Shown piece after piece: positions 63,525-64,000 of a stretch of 64,000 nt of DNA. Under the pieces are notes generated by a model, which was not told where the DNA came from, did not search any database, and saw only the letters and a program-made list of their open reading frames with translations. The translations under genes and the position numbers were made by a program. Location of the stretch: NCBI RefSeq assembly GCF_900107585.1, contig NZ_FNQM01000009.1, forward strand, positions 62,001 to 126,000. Direction: 5' to 3'. The DNA is from Rubrimonas cliftonensis. GTDB taxonomy: Bacteria > Pseudomonadota > Alphaproteobacteria > Rhodobacterales > Rhodobacteraceae. Each line of letters begins with the position of its first letter. Within the stretch, counting starts at the first letter, position 1.

Positions 63525-63998
<474 letters not shown>

Positions 63999-64000
63999 TT

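Overview
The window is about 64 kb of very GC-rich DNA (roughly 70% or more) from an alphaproteobacterium. The clues are two VPLPA-CTERM sorting tails, a glnB-glnA pair, HslV with a GWHG extension before its catalytic threonine, a PxpABC operon, many HAAT and TRAP transporters, and dense operons with 4-bp stop/start overlaps. These fit Rhodobacterales (a high-GC Paracoccaceae-like lineage); I cannot name the genus from sequence alone.

Layout. 0-5.4 kb (mostly +): the 5' end of a divergent amidase, a UbiH-type FAD hydroxylase, an amidase, a uracil-DNA glycosylase, MoaB and a GAF/degenerate-GGDEF protein. 5.4-11.3 kb (-): a BMP-type nucleoside/nucleobase ABC importer with a cytosine-deaminase-like amidohydrolase. 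11.4-16.8 kb: a soluble PAS histidine kinase, the divergent pxpBCA 5-oxoprolinase operon and a CpdA-like phosphodiesterase. 16.8-20.3 kb: a gene-poor stretch with a decayed IS630 transposase, a secreted tail-collar protein coupled to a VPLPA-CTERM protein, and a decayed UgpC/MalK-type ATPase. 20.3-28.2 kb (-): a complete HAAT (urea/amide-like) ABC importer followed by two amidases, one fused in frame to the LivF/UrtE-type ATPase. 28.2-32 kb: a flotillin, a decayed Phd/VapC toxin-antitoxin pair and a VPLPA-CTERM alpha/beta hydrolase. 32.3-41.1 kb: a LysR regulator, a TRAP transporter, an SDR dehydrogenase, a two-subunit transketolase and, divergently, a full-length transketolase. 41.5-43.1 kb: a MarR regulator divergent from two VOC proteins, with two palindromes between them. 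43.5-46.7 kb (-): hslV, a membrane protein and hslU, all overlapping. 46.9-50.5 kb: a lipoprotein, a stand-alone Lrp ligand domain, a nested inverted-repeat element, prfC and a histidine phosphatase. 50.6-60.6 kb (+): an XRE-cupin regulator, a nitrilase, a second HAAT importer (permease and ATPase fused), a DUF1028 protein, a GatC/AtzG-like small protein and two amidases. 60.6-64 kb (-): a cytochrome b561-like protein, a Tat-exported intradiol-dioxygenase-like protein, glnA and glnB.

The unifying theme is scavenging of organic nitrogen. Two HAAT importers, six amidase-signature proteins, a nitrilase, 5-oxoprolinase, a nucleobase deaminase with its own importer, and the GlnB/GlnA ammonium-assimilation pair all lie within 64 kb. 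The most unusual objects are the ABC-ATPase-amidase fusion at 21.8-24.2 kb, the second locus with its own fused transporter subunit and amidase partner protein, and the TRAP locus with two kinds of transketolase. Several apparently empty gaps hold recognisable gene remnants.
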